This document shows positions 36,185 through 45,488 of a DNA stretch of 64,000 nt, in pieces; position 1 is the stretch's first letter; each line of letters starts with the position of its first letter. The translations under genes were made by a program, and so were the position numbers. The stretch covers positions 380,017-444,016 of the forward strand of contig NZ_JAAWWP010000002.1 in the NCBI RefSeq assembly GCF_012273655.1, given 5' to 3'. Below the pieces are notes generated by a model, which did not search any database, was not told the DNA's origin, and saw only the letters and a list, made by a program, of their open reading frames with translations. The stretch comes from Streptomyces physcomitrii. GTDB lineage: Bacteria; Actinomycetota; Actinomycetes; Streptomycetales; Streptomycetaceae.

Positions 36185-36639
36185 GACCGCCCTCCGCAGC
36201 TGATGCGCGTCACCTTGAGCCTCCAGGCTGGGTACGAATCGTCACCTGTGCGGTTGCTGGCCCCTCGACGTCCCGGCATTCAGACAAATGCCCGAGCGCT
36301 TGCGCCTTCAACCGCCTACGGGACTCTCAACGACGGTCACCCGAAAGAGTTACGGGCCCGGGGTGAGGTTTCAGCACTCTCCGTAAGGACGCGCACACGG
36401 TACGGAGATCGGCGGCCGTCGACGCCATGACCAGGCATTTCGGAACCGGCTATGCCCCATTCAGCGCCTTTTCTTCCCTTTGGCTGGTGTCTGCGACTAG
36501 ATTCGCAAGAGTCATATTTTCATCTCCTTAGACAATCATTGTGCGACTGTGGGCCACTCTGCGTGTCCGCGCAGCTCCCCGGCCGCCGTGATCACCGCGA
36601 ACCCGCGCGACCGCGACCACCGCTACGAGGGGACACGCA
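36185..36639. promoter_or_regulatory. bldM-whiD divergent intergenic region
   Basis: 455 bp, with a local AT-rich patch at 36470-36550 that probably holds whiD promoters. ACAATCATTGT at 36532-36542 is an 11-bp palindrome that may be an operator. The bldM-proximal part carries the BldN-like promoter. No additional gene is evident. Confidence 0.6.
36327..36354 (-). promoter_or_regulatory. BldN-type promoter of bldM
   Basis: On the minus strand CGTAAC (36354-36349) and CGTTGA (36332-36327) are separated by 16 bp. This matches the -35/-10 pattern I recall for sigma-BldN targets, and bldM is a known BldN target. Transcription would start near 36320, giving a leader of about 135 nt. Confidence 0.7.
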
Positions 36640-37074
36640 ATGGCAGACTTCTCCCGCCTTCCCGGACCGAACGCCGATCTGTGGGACTGGCAGCTCCTCG
36701 CGGCCTGCCGCGGGGTGGACAGTTCGCTCTTCTTCCACCCGGAGGGCGAACGGGGCGCGGCGCGCAGCGCGCGCGAGAACTCGGCCAAAGAGGTCTGCAT
36801 GCGGTGCCCGGTGCGCGCCGAGTGCGCGGCCCACGCGCTGGCCGTACGCGAGCCGTACGGCGTCTGGGGCGGACTGACCGAGGACGAGCGCGAGGAGCTG
36901 ATGGGCCGGGCCCGCAGCCGCCTGGTGCACACCGGAGCGCCCGCGATGAACACCGCGAACGCCGGGCACGCCGGGCACGCCGGGCACGCCGGGCACGCCG
37001 GGCACGCCGGGCACGCCGGAAACACAGAACACGCCGCGAACACCGCCGGCCCCGCCTCCATGACCAGCCGCTGA
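36640..37074 (+). CDS. whiD: WhiB-family iron-sulfur regulator WhiD with repeat-expanded tail
   Basis: Required for spore maturation; binds an O2/NO-sensitive [4Fe-4S] cluster and the principal sigma factor. Residues 1-98 are nearly a canonical WhiD: Cys23, Cys53, Cys56, Cys62 ligands, GVWGG turn at about 74-78, and a basic GRARSRL tail. The protein then continues to 144 residues with six AGH repeats encoded by a perfect 9-bp tandem repeat and ends TAGPASMTSR. S. coelicolor WhiD is about 112 residues as I recall, so the His/Gly/Ala extension is strain-specific. GAGGGG lies 7 nt before the ATG. It is divergent from bldM. Confidence 0.93.
   Translation: MADFSRLPGPNADLWDWQLLAACRGVDSSLFFHPEGERGAARSARENSAKEVCMRCPVRAECAAHALAVREPYGVWGGLTEDEREELMGRARSRLVHTGAPAMNTANAGHAGHAGHAGHAGHAGHAGNTEHAANTAGPASMTSR
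36961..37014 (+). repeat. 9-bp tandem repeat, six perfect copies, in whiD
   Basis: GCCGGGCAC repeated six times without error, followed by one altered unit GCCGGAAAC. It is in frame and encodes (Ala-Gly-His)6 near the WhiD C-terminus. Perfect identity suggests recent slippage. Confidence 0.97.
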
Positions 37075-37131
37075 GTGGCCGCCCGCCCACGAAGGAACGT
37101 TTTTCCACAGGAGCGCTCCGCCCCGTCCCCC

Positions 37132-38028
37132 TCAGCGCCCGGCGACCCGCGCCAGATGCTCCAGGGTCGCCGCCACCGCGGGGACCTGGGCCAGATCCGG
37201 CAGGGTCAGCGCGACGACCTCCCGGTGCACCGGCGGTTCGAGCCGCACCGTGCGCGCCCGCCGGGGGCGCACCGACTCCAGGGCGAGCCCCGGCAGCACC
37301 GCCACCCCGAGCCCGGCCGCGACCAGGCCGACCACCGCCGGATAGTCGTCGGTGGCGAAGTCGATCCGCGGGGTGAAGCCCGCGCCCGCGCAGACCTCGA
37401 CGAGCTGGGTGCGGCAGCGGGGGCAGCCCGCGATCCAGGACTCCCCGGCGAGTTCACCGATGCCGAGCCGGGCGGCGCCCGCGAGCCGGTGCCCCTCCGG
37501 TACCAGGCCGACGAGCCGGTCGGCGAGCAGCGGACGTACCACCAGGTCGTCCCACTCCCCCGCGCCGGCCGCGCCGGAGTAGCGGAAGGCGAGGGCCACG
37601 TCGCAGTCGCCCGCGCGCAGCATCTCCACCGAGCGCGGCGGCTCGGCCTCCTCCAGGAAGACCCGGGTGCCCGGGTGCGCGGCGCGCAGCGCGGCGAGCG
37701 CGGCCGGGACCAGGGTGGAGCTGCCGCTCGGGAAGGACACCAGGCGCACCCGGCCCGCGCGCAGACCGGCGAGCGCGGCGACCTCCTCCTCGGCCGCGGT
37801 GAGCCCGGCCAGGATCCCGGCGGCGTGCCGGACCAGCGCCTCGCCCGCCTCGGTCAGCCGCATCTCCCGCCCGGACCGTACGAGCAGCGGGGTGCCCACG
37901 GAGGACTCCAGGGCCTTCATCTGCTGGCTGACCGCCGGCTGGGTGCAGCCGAGCACCCGGGCCGCCGCGGAGAAGGAGCCGGTGGCGGCGACCTGGCGCA
38001 GCACGCGGAGGTGGCGGGCTTCGATCAC
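37132..38028 (-). CDS. LysR-family transcriptional regulator
   Basis: 298 residues: an N-terminal winged HTH (ARHLRVLRQVAATGSFSAAARVLGCTQPAVSQQMKALE) and a periplasmic-binding-like effector domain. It probably controls the divergent MOSC gene or itself. I start at the GTG at 38028: a TATGCT -10-like hexamer lies 6 nt before it, suggesting a leaderless transcript, and no RBS supports the frame start further up (38061). The inducer is unknown. Confidence 0.85.
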   Translation of the reverse strand: MIEARHLRVLRQVAATGSFSAAARVLGCTQPAVSQQMKALESSVGTPLLVRSGREMRLTEAGEALVRHAAGILAGLTAAEEEVAALAGLRAGRVRLVSFPSGSSTLVPAALAALRAAHPGTRVFLEEAEPPRSVEMLRAGDCDVALAFRYSGAAGAGEWDDLVVRPLLADRLVGLVPEGHRLAGAARLGIGELAGESWIAGCPRCRTQLVEVCAGAGFTPRIDFATDDYPAVVGLVAAGLGVAVLPGLALESVRPRRARTVRLEPPVHREVVALTLPDLAQVPAVAATLEHLARVAGR

Positions 38029-38108
38029 CCGGCCAGCATAAGGCCGCCTTTTGACGTGCACCCGAAAGGCCGTGGACGCTTTGGGGCGCAGGTGATTAGC
38101 GTGCGGAC

Positions 38109-38789
38109 ATGAAGGTTCTCTCGGTGAACATCGCCCAGCCGAAGTCCGTCGACTACACCACCCAGGCCCAGGGGCTCACCGGGATCGACAAGCGCCCGGT
38201 CGAGGGCCCGGTACGGGTGAGCGCGCCCGGCCCGATGGGGAGCGCGGGCAGCGGCCTCGCCGGGGACGCGGTCTGCGAGCGGCGCTTCCACGGCGGGCAC
38301 GACCAGGCCGTGTACGCCTACGCCCGCGAGGACCTCGACGCCTGGGAGCAGCTGCTCGGGCGCCCGCTCACGCACGGCAGCTTCGGCGAGAACCTCACCA
38401 CCCTCGGCCTCGACCCCACCGCCACCCTGATCGGCGAGCGCTGGCGGGTCGGCGGACAGGTGCTCCTGGAGGCGAGCGCCAGCCGCATCCCCTGCCGTAC
38501 GTTCGCGGGCTGGCTCGGTGAGCGCGGCTGGATGAAGACCTTCACCGCGCGGGCCGTGCCCGGTGCCTACTTCCGGGTGATCGAACCCGGCGAGATCCGC
38601 CCCGGCGACGCGGTGGAGGTGGTGCACCGGCCCGCCCACACGGTCACCGTCGGCCTGGAGTTCCGCGCCCTGACCACCGAACGCGCCCTGCTGCCGCGGC
38701 TGCTGGCCGCCGAGGAGGTGCTGCACCCGAAGGCCCGGGAGGCGGCCCGCAAGTACGTGGCCGGGCAAGGGAGTTCGCGGGCGGAGTGA
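38109..38789 (+). CDS. MOSC domain protein (YiiM-like)
   Basis: 226 residues: a beta-strand fold with KRPVEGPVRVS, GDAVCERRFHGGHDQAVYAYAREDLDAWEQ and the MOSC cysteine region SRIPCRTFAGWLGERGWMKTF, then the helical YiiM-type 3-alpha tail (LLPRLLAAEEVLHPKAREAARKY). MOSC proteins bind molybdenum cofactor or use its sulfide; YiiM members are linked to reduction of N-hydroxylated compounds. The specific role here is unknown. It is divergent from the LysR gene, which may regulate it. Confidence 0.88.
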   Translation: MKVLSVNIAQPKSVDYTTQAQGLTGIDKRPVEGPVRVSAPGPMGSAGSGLAGDAVCERRFHGGHDQAVYAYAREDLDAWEQLLGRPLTHGSFGENLTTLGLDPTATLIGERWRVGGQVLLEASASRIPCRTFAGWLGERGWMKTFTARAVPGAYFRVIEPGEIRPGDAVEVVHRPAHTVTVGLEFRALTTERALLPRLLAAEEVLHPKAREAARKYVAGQGSSRAE

Positions 38790-38873
38790 GCGGGAGCGCG
38801 CGAGGCCCTCGGCCGGGGGCGCGCGTCCGGGCCCGCGGATCACCAGGGCCGGGCAGGGCCTAACCTTGCGGCC

Positions 38874-39650
38874 ATGACCAGAGCTCTGATCACGGGATCC
38901 ACCGCGGGCATCGGCGCCGCCTTCGCCCGCCGTCTCGCCGCGGACGGGCACGACCTCGTCCTGGTCGCGCGCGACACCGAGCGGCTGCGCGAGCAGGCCA
39001 CCGAGCTGCACGACCGGCACGGCATCGAGGCCGAGGTGCTCACCGCCGACCTCGCGGGCGAGCAGGGCATCACCGCGGTCGAACGGCGCCTCGGCGACAC
39101 CCGGAGCCCGGTCGACCTGCTGGTCAACAACGCAGGGTTCGGCAACAAGGGCGCCTATCTGGACGTGCCGGTCGCGGACGAGCTGACCATGCTGAAGGTG
39201 CACTGCGAGGCGGTGCTCCGGCTGACCAGCGCGGCCGCCGCCGCGATGCGCGAGCGCGGGCGCGGCGGGGTGGTCAACGTCGCCTCGGTCGCCGCCTTCG
39301 TGCCGCGCGGGACCTACGGCGCCTCCAAGGCCTGGGTCGTGCAGTTCACCCAGGGCGCCGCCCGCGATCTGGCCGGCAGCGGGGTGCGCCTGATGGCGCT
39401 GTGCCCCGGCTTCGTCCGCACCGAGTTCCACGAGCGCGCCGGGATGGGCACCGAGAGCATCCCCCGGTGGATGTGGCTGGACGCCGACAAGCTGGTCGCC
39501 GCGGCCCTCGCCGACCTCGCCCGCGGCCGGACCCTCTCGGTGCCGGACCCGCGCTACAAGGCCCTGCTCGGTGTGGTGAAGCTCGCCCCGCGCGCGCTGC
39601 TCGGCGGGGTGTCCTCGCGGGCCGGGCGCAAGTACGGCCCGCGACACTGA
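38874..39650 (+). CDS. Short-chain dehydrogenase/reductase
   Basis: 258 residues with classical SDR signatures: TGSTAGIG cofactor loop near residue 7, NNAG near 86, and catalytic Ser-Tyr-Lys in NVASVAAFVPRGTYGASKAW. The ARD at the end of the second strand suggests NADP(H) preference. The C-terminal region (SVPDPRYKALLGVVKLAPR) resembles SDRs annotated as DltE/short-chain oxidoreductases of unknown substrate. TAACCT lies 10 nt before the ATG, so the mRNA may be leaderless. Confidence 0.88.
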   Translation: MTRALITGSTAGIGAAFARRLAADGHDLVLVARDTERLREQATELHDRHGIEAEVLTADLAGEQGITAVERRLGDTRSPVDLLVNNAGFGNKGAYLDVPVADELTMLKVHCEAVLRLTSAAAAAMRERGRGGVVNVASVAAFVPRGTYGASKAWVVQFTQGAARDLAGSGVRLMALCPGFVRTEFHERAGMGTESIPRWMWLDADKLVAAALADLARGRTLSVPDPRYKALLGVVKLAPRALLGGVSSRAGRKYGPRH

Positions 39651-39778
39651 CACCGGCCCGCCGCCCGGCCCGGGGGCGGTAAGTCCAAGTGCGCGGGCGT
39701 ACTTCTCCATGGCCACCGCCACCCGGGGCGGGGAGTGTGGGGCCCCTCCCGTCCCCTCAGCGAGAGGCTCCCCGCCCC

Positions 39779-41041
39779 ATGAAGACCGCTCTCGTACGCG
39801 CCGCCGTGGCCGGCGGCCTGCTGTGCATGACCGCCTCCCTGCTGCTCGCCCCGGGGTCCGCGGCCGCCGGTGCCGGCCCGGGGCGGGACCCCGGCGAGGG
39901 CTCGTACAACGGGCTGGCGCTCACCCCGCCGATGGGCTGGAACAGCTGGAACAAGCTGCGGTGCGGGGTGGACGAGGAGGATGTGCGCGGCATCGCCGAC
40001 GCGATCGTCGCCAAGGGGCTGGACGAGCTGGGCTACCGGCACGTCACCGTCGACGACTGCTGGATGGCGAACTCCCGTGACGCGCACGGCGATCTCACCG
40101 CCGACCCGGAGCGCTTCCCCTCCGGGATGAAGGCGCTGGGCGACTATCTGCACGCCCGCGGGCTGAAGTTCGGCCTGTACGGGTCCCCGACCCAGGGCAC
40201 CTGCCAGAAGCGGCCCGGCAGTTACGGCCACGAGCGCCAGGACGCCCGGCGGTTCGCCGACTGGGGCGTGGACTACCTCAAGTACGACTGGTGCCAGACC
40301 TCGCCGGAGGAATCCCCGGACATGTGGGCCGACTTCCCCGGCCACACCCAGAAGCAGCTGGCCCGGGTGCTCTTCCCGCGGATGGCGAAGGCGCTGCAGG
40401 AGACCGGGCGCCCGATCGTCTACAGCCTCTCCGCCTGCTGCGAGGACCTCGGCTTTCCCGAGTGGGGGCGCTCCACCGCGAACCTGTGGCGCACCTCGAC
40501 CGACATCTCCGACACCTGGGAGAGCATGCTCGCCAACTTCGAGGCGGCCGCGGCCTTCCCCGAGGCGGCGGGCCCCGGCGGCTGGAACGACCCCGACATG
40601 CTGGAGATCGGCAACGGCGGCATGACGGACACCGAGTACCGCTCCCATCTGAGCCTGTGGGCGATGCTCGCCGCGCCGCTGATCGCGGGCAACGACCTGC
40701 GCACCATGTCCGAGGAGACCCGGCGGATCCTCACCAACCGCCGGGTCCTCGCGGTGGACCAGGACGAGCGGGGCGAGCAGGCCGCCGTGGTCACCCGCGA
40801 GAACGGGCGCTGGGTGCTGAGCAGGCGACTGGCCGACGGCAGCCGGGCGGTGGCCCTCTTCAACGCCACCGGGAAGGAGCGGCGCCTCGCCACCACCGCG
40901 GAGGCGGCGGGCCTGCCCGGCTCCCGGCACGGCTACCGGGTCCGCGACCTGTGGAGCGGCCGCGCGAGCCACACCGCAGGCGAACTGTCGGCCACCGTCC
41001 CGGCGCACGGCACGGTGCTGCTGCGGGTGGCGCGGCGGTAG
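39779..41041 (+). CDS. Secreted alpha-galactosidase, glycoside hydrolase family 27
   Basis: Releases terminal alpha-galactose outside the cell. 420 residues: a Sec signal peptide (about 1-30, ending SAAAGAG), then the GH27 barrel starting LALTPPMGWNSWN. The nucleophile is Asp170 in YLKYDWC; the acid/base is probably Asp242 in WRTSTDI; WNDPDML is another family signature. A small C-terminal beta-domain ends the protein, with no carbohydrate-binding module. ATG 39779 was chosen because it begins the signal peptide; GAGAGG lies about 11 nt upstream. Confidence 0.94.
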   Translation: MKTALVRAAVAGGLLCMTASLLLAPGSAAAGAGPGRDPGEGSYNGLALTPPMGWNSWNKLRCGVDEEDVRGIADAIVAKGLDELGYRHVTVDDCWMANSRDAHGDLTADPERFPSGMKALGDYLHARGLKFGLYGSPTQGTCQKRPGSYGHERQDARRFADWGVDYLKYDWCQTSPEESPDMWADFPGHTQKQLARVLFPRMAKALQETGRPIVYSLSACCEDLGFPEWGRSTANLWRTSTDISDTWESMLANFEAAAAFPEAAGPGGWNDPDMLEIGNGGMTDTEYRSHLSLWAMLAAPLIAGNDLRTMSEETRRILTNRRVLAVDQDERGEQAAVVTRENGRWVLSRRLADGSRAVALFNATGKERRLATTAEAAGLPGSRHGYRVRDLWSGRASHTAGELSATVPAHGTVLLRVARR

Positions 41042-41063
41042 CAGCCCGGCCGGGCGGGCCGCT

Positions 41064-41170
41064 CCCGTACCGGCGGGGGTCCGCTTCCATACGGCCGGGC
41101 TGCTCGCCCCCGTACCGGCGGGGGCCCGCCTCCGTACGGCCGGGCGGCCCGCCCTCGTACCGGCGCCGGG
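41064..41170. repeat. 45-bp tandem repeat after the alpha-galactosidase gene
   Basis: Two full units (41064-41108, 41109-41153) and a partial third from 41154. Each begins C(C/T)CGTACCGGCG and contains CCATACGG/CCGTACGG. It starts 23 bp after the alpha-galactosidase stop. Confidence 0.92.
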
Positions 41171-41229
41171 GAAGGCTGACAGGGGTCGCCCTCCCCGGCG
41201 CCCTCGACTGCCGTGCCGGGTACGGCGGT

Positions 41230-41772
41230 TCAGGTTGCGGACGGCCGCGCGCCCGCTGCCGCGAGGCGGGCCAGGACCCGTCCGCAGCGGCGTCCGTAGG
41301 CGCGCTGGAAGAGGGGGACCAGCGGCCCGGCGAGACGGGTGTACCAGCGGTCCGGCCTGCTGAAGGCGGTGACGGTGAGCAGGACCGCGCCGCCGGGCGC
41401 CAGCTCCACCAGGAAGGCCTCCTCGCCGCGCTCGGGGTGGCCGGGCAGGGTCCCGTACGCGAATCCGGCCCGCCGGGGACCGCGCAGTGCCCAGACCACC
41501 CGGCAGCGTCCGGCCACCGGCCCGATCCGCACGGCCACTTCGGCACCCGGCACCGCGCGCTCGGCGTCCGGGGTGATCCCGATGCCGAGGCCCCGGTGCA
41601 TCCGCCAGTCCAGGAGCGCCTCCGCGGCGGCCTCGAAGACCGCCTCGCCCAGGCCGAGCGGGGTGCGCACCCGCAGGTGGTGGTAGCCGCCGGGGAGCGG
41701 TCCGTGCTGGGTCGCGCCGACCTCGGGATAGGTGAGCGGCACGGGCGCCGCCGCGGGCGTGGGATCGGCCAT
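41230..41772 (-). CDS. DUF1990-like conserved protein
   Basis: 180 residues starting MADPTPAAAPVPLTYPEVGATQHG. The pattern LTYPEVGAT...GYHHLRVRTPLG.GEAVFEAAAEALLDWRMHRGLGI and AFAYGTLPGHPERGEEAFLVE is that of the DUF1990 (YndJ-type) family, which has no known reaction. No TM helix or signal is seen. The true start is probably ATG 41772; a longer open frame upstream is only repeat-derived sequence. It is convergent with the alpha-galactosidase across a 45-bp repeat. Confidence 0.8.
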   Translation of the reverse strand: MADPTPAAAPVPLTYPEVGATQHGPLPGGYHHLRVRTPLGLGEAVFEAAAEALLDWRMHRGLGIGITPDAERAVPGAEVAVRIGPVAGRCRVVWALRGPRRAGFAYGTLPGHPERGEEAFLVELAPGGAVLLTVTAFSRPDRWYTRLAGPLVPLFQRAYGRRCGRVLARLAAAGARPSAT

Positions 41773-41797
41773 GACGGCATTCTCGTACGAGGCGGTC

Positions 41798-41853
41798 GGC
41801 AGGCGGCGGACGGCAGGCGGCAGGCGGCAGGCGGCAGGCGGCAGGCGGCAGGA
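41798..41853. repeat. 7-bp tandem repeat upstream of the DUF1990-like gene
   Basis: Eight consecutive 7-mers: GGCAGGC, GGCGGAC, five more GGCAGGC, and GGCAGGA. It starts 26 bp before the start codon (minus strand), so it falls in the 5' leader or promoter. Short GCGGGCGGGTCC repeats follow at about 41870-41895. Confidence 0.92.
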
Positions 41854-41989
41854 GCTGACCGGGAGCGTGCGCGGGCGGGTCCGCGGGCGGGTCCGCGGGC
41901 CGGGTGCGGACGGGCGGCGGGCACGGGTGCGCGGGCGGAGGTCCACGGGCGGGGTCTGCGGACTGCGTTCCCGCGGGGGCGCACGCACC

Positions 41990-42023
41990 GCGGCCCGGCA
42001 CCCCCGTGGGGATGCCGGGCCGC
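41990..42023 (-). terminator. groEL1 terminator
   Basis: GCGGCCCGGCA (41990-42000) pairs with TGCCGGGCCGC (42013-42023), and the intervening CCCCCGTGGGGA folds further. It lies 54 bp after the groEL1 stop. Confidence 0.8.
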
Positions 42024-42076
42024 TGTCCGGCCGGGCCGCGCGGACTCAGCCGGGATGCTTCAGGCGAGGCCGGGCC

Positions 42077-43708
<1,632 letters not shown>

Positions 43709-43812
43709 TCATTCCTCTCAAACGAACTGCGCCCCGGGCGCCCGGCAGGCTGTGAGTGAACGCAGCGATTCGCGGGGGCCAGGGGCGCAGATCATCAGCA
43801 AAATACGGTGAA

Positions 43813-44121
43813 TTACTTCTCGATGACCGCGAGCACGTCGCGGGACGAGAGGACGAGGTAGTCCTCGCCGTTGTACTTCACCTCGGTGCCGCCGTACTTG
43901 CTGTACAGGACGACGTCACCGACCTGAACGTCGAGCGGCAGGCGCTCGCCGTTCTCGAAACGGCCCGGGCCCACGGCCAGGATGACGCCCTCCTGGGGCT
44001 TCTCCTTGGCAGTGTCCGGGATGACCAGGCCGGAGGCCGTGGTCTGCTCGGCGTCGAGCGGCTGGACCACAATGCGGTCCTCAAGCGGCTTGATGGCAAC
44101 CTTGGTGCTGGCGGTCGTCAC
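43813..44121 (-). CDS. groES: Co-chaperonin GroES
   Basis: 102 residues, the 10-kDa lid of the GroEL ring. Mobile-loop region [19 protein letters not shown], followed by [33 protein letters not shown], are diagnostic. The GTG start has GGGAGG about 8 nt upstream. First gene of the groES-groEL1 operon; two CIRCE operators lie 100-172 bp upstream. Confidence 0.97.
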   Translation of the reverse strand: MTTASTKVAIKPLEDRIVVQPLDAEQTTASGLVIPDTAKEKPQEGVILAVGPGRFENGERLPLDVQVGDVVLYSKYGGTEVKYNGEDYLVLSSRDVLAVIEK

Positions 44122-44220
44122 GATCCGACCTCCCCCTTCGGAGATCTCACGGGGTCAACTGATCTGAGGTGGCGACCGGGTGGATCCGTCGTCGCGGGTG
44201 CCGGACCTGCCCGTCGCTTC

Positions 44221-44246
44221 TGGCACTCTCCAGTGGGGAGTGCCAA
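44221..44246. promoter_or_regulatory. CIRCE element, groES-proximal
   Basis: TGGCACTC-N9-GAGTGCCAA, the HrcA operator architecture, with one or two departures from the TTAGCACTC half-site. Confidence 0.85.
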
Positions 44247-44253
44247 GGGCGAC

Positions 44254-44281
44254 ACTATGACTGCGATTAGCACTCGGTCAA
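44254..44281 (-). promoter_or_regulatory. groES-groEL1 promoter
   Basis: Minus strand TTGACC (44281-44276), 16-bp spacer, CATAGT (44259-44254). The -35 lies inside the distal CIRCE and the -10 between the two CIRCE elements. Confidence 0.75.
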
Positions 44282-44293
44282 GCGGAGTGCCAA
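44267..44293. promoter_or_regulatory. CIRCE element, groES-distal
   Basis: TTAGCACTC-N9-GAGTGCCAA; the left half is a perfect consensus. Its spacer contains the -35 element of the predicted groES promoter, so HrcA binding would block polymerase. Confidence 0.95.
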
Positions 44294-44426
44294 TGAGGCG
44301 GCGGCGCGTTGCCCGTGTTCCCTCTTCCGAGGTCGCCCGGAGGCCCCTGCGGGGCGCGCGATCCGGCCCGTACGCCCCCACCGGAACCCGTACGGCGAGC
44401 GGGGACGCGCGGCCGGTCCCCGCCGC

Positions 44427-45398
44427 TCAGAGGTAGTCCTCCAGGCGCGCCACCGCGAAGCCCTGGGCCGTCACCGCCCGCAGGAAGGCGCGGACCATGT
44501 CCTGCATGGTGCCCTGCCACTCGCCCCGCCCGCTGAAGTGGGTCAGCACGATGTCCCCGGCGTGCAGCTTGCGGTCGAGCTCACGGTAGTCCCAGCGGTC
44601 CAGGGCGATCTCCTCGTTCCACAGCGGAACGGCCTCGATGCCGCAGGACCGGGCGGCGAGCAGGGTGTCCCGGTTGTAGTTGCCGTAGGGCGGGCGCAGC
44701 AGCGTGGGCCGGTGCCCGTACTCCCGCTCCATCACCTCCTGCATCCCGCAGATCTCCCGCCGCTGCTGCGCGTAGCCGAGCTTCGGCAGGTAGGGGTGGC
44801 TCAGGGTGTGGTTGTGCAGCGTGGCGCCGCTCGCGCGCAGGCGGCGGAAGTAGGCGTAGTCGTCCTTGACCAGGTAGTCGGTGAGGAAGGCGGTGTAGGG
44901 GATCTTCAGGTCGGCCATCATGCGCGGGAGGGCCGGGTCCTTGTCGTAGCCGTCGTCGATGGTCAGGAAGACGACCTTGTCCCGGGTGGGCACCCGGGTC
45001 AGCACCGGCGGCAGACCCCGCTGACCGCCGCGCACCTCGAAGCCCCGGCGGGTGTGCAGCGCCGGTTTGCGGGCGGGCGGCGGCGGTGCCGGCAGCGGGG
45101 CCGCGAGCAGCCGCCAGCGGGTGGCGGCGGCGAGCCGGGCGGCGCGCGCCCCGGCCTGCTCGGCGGGGGCGGCGAGGGCGCGGGCGCGGGGGGCCTCGGC
45201 GGGCGCCTCCAGGGGACGCAGTCCGCCCGCCGCCGCGCCGGGTGCGCCGGGGGCGCCGGGTGCGCCCGCCGGGGAGCCGGAGCCGCGCTCCACGCACCCG
45301 ACGGCGACGGCCGACATCGAGAAGGCGAGCACGGCGGCGAGGCCGTGCACCAGTTTCCGCCTTCCGGCCCATTGGGCATTTTGTCGTACTAGACGCAT
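44427..45398 (-). CDS. Polysaccharide deacetylase (NodB homology), lipoprotein
   Basis: 323 residues. The N-terminus MRLVRQNAQ... leads to a hydrophobic segment and lipobox AVGC near 30-34, so the protein is probably a lipoprotein on the outer face of the membrane. An Ala/Pro-rich linker precedes the NodB domain, with TIDDGYDKD (metal-binding Asp pair), HNHTLSHPYL (His-x3-His) and LLRPPYGNYN (motif 3), and a terminal HF motif. These enzymes remove N-acetyl groups from peptidoglycan or other amino sugars, which I cannot separate here. ATG 45398 gives the signal peptide. Confidence 0.88.
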   Translation of the reverse strand: MRLVRQNAQWAGRRKLVHGLAAVLAFSMSAVAVGCVERGSGSPAGAPGAPGAPGAAAGGLRPLEAPAEAPRARALAAPAEQAGARAARLAAATRWRLLAAPLPAPPPPARKPALHTRRGFEVRGGQRGLPPVLTRVPTRDKVVFLTIDDGYDKDPALPRMMADLKIPYTAFLTDYLVKDDYAYFRRLRASGATLHNHTLSHPYLPKLGYAQQRREICGMQEVMEREYGHRPTLLRPPYGNYNRDTLLAARSCGIEAVPLWNEEIALDRWDYRELDRKLHAGDIVLTHFSGRGEWQGTMQDMVRAFLRAVTAQGFAVARLEDYL

Positions 45399-45488
45399 GG
45401 CGCCGCATCCTGCCAAGGCACCGCCCGCGCCGGGCACCGACACCACCGCCGCGCCCGCCCGGTCCACCGACTGGCCCACAATGGCCCG

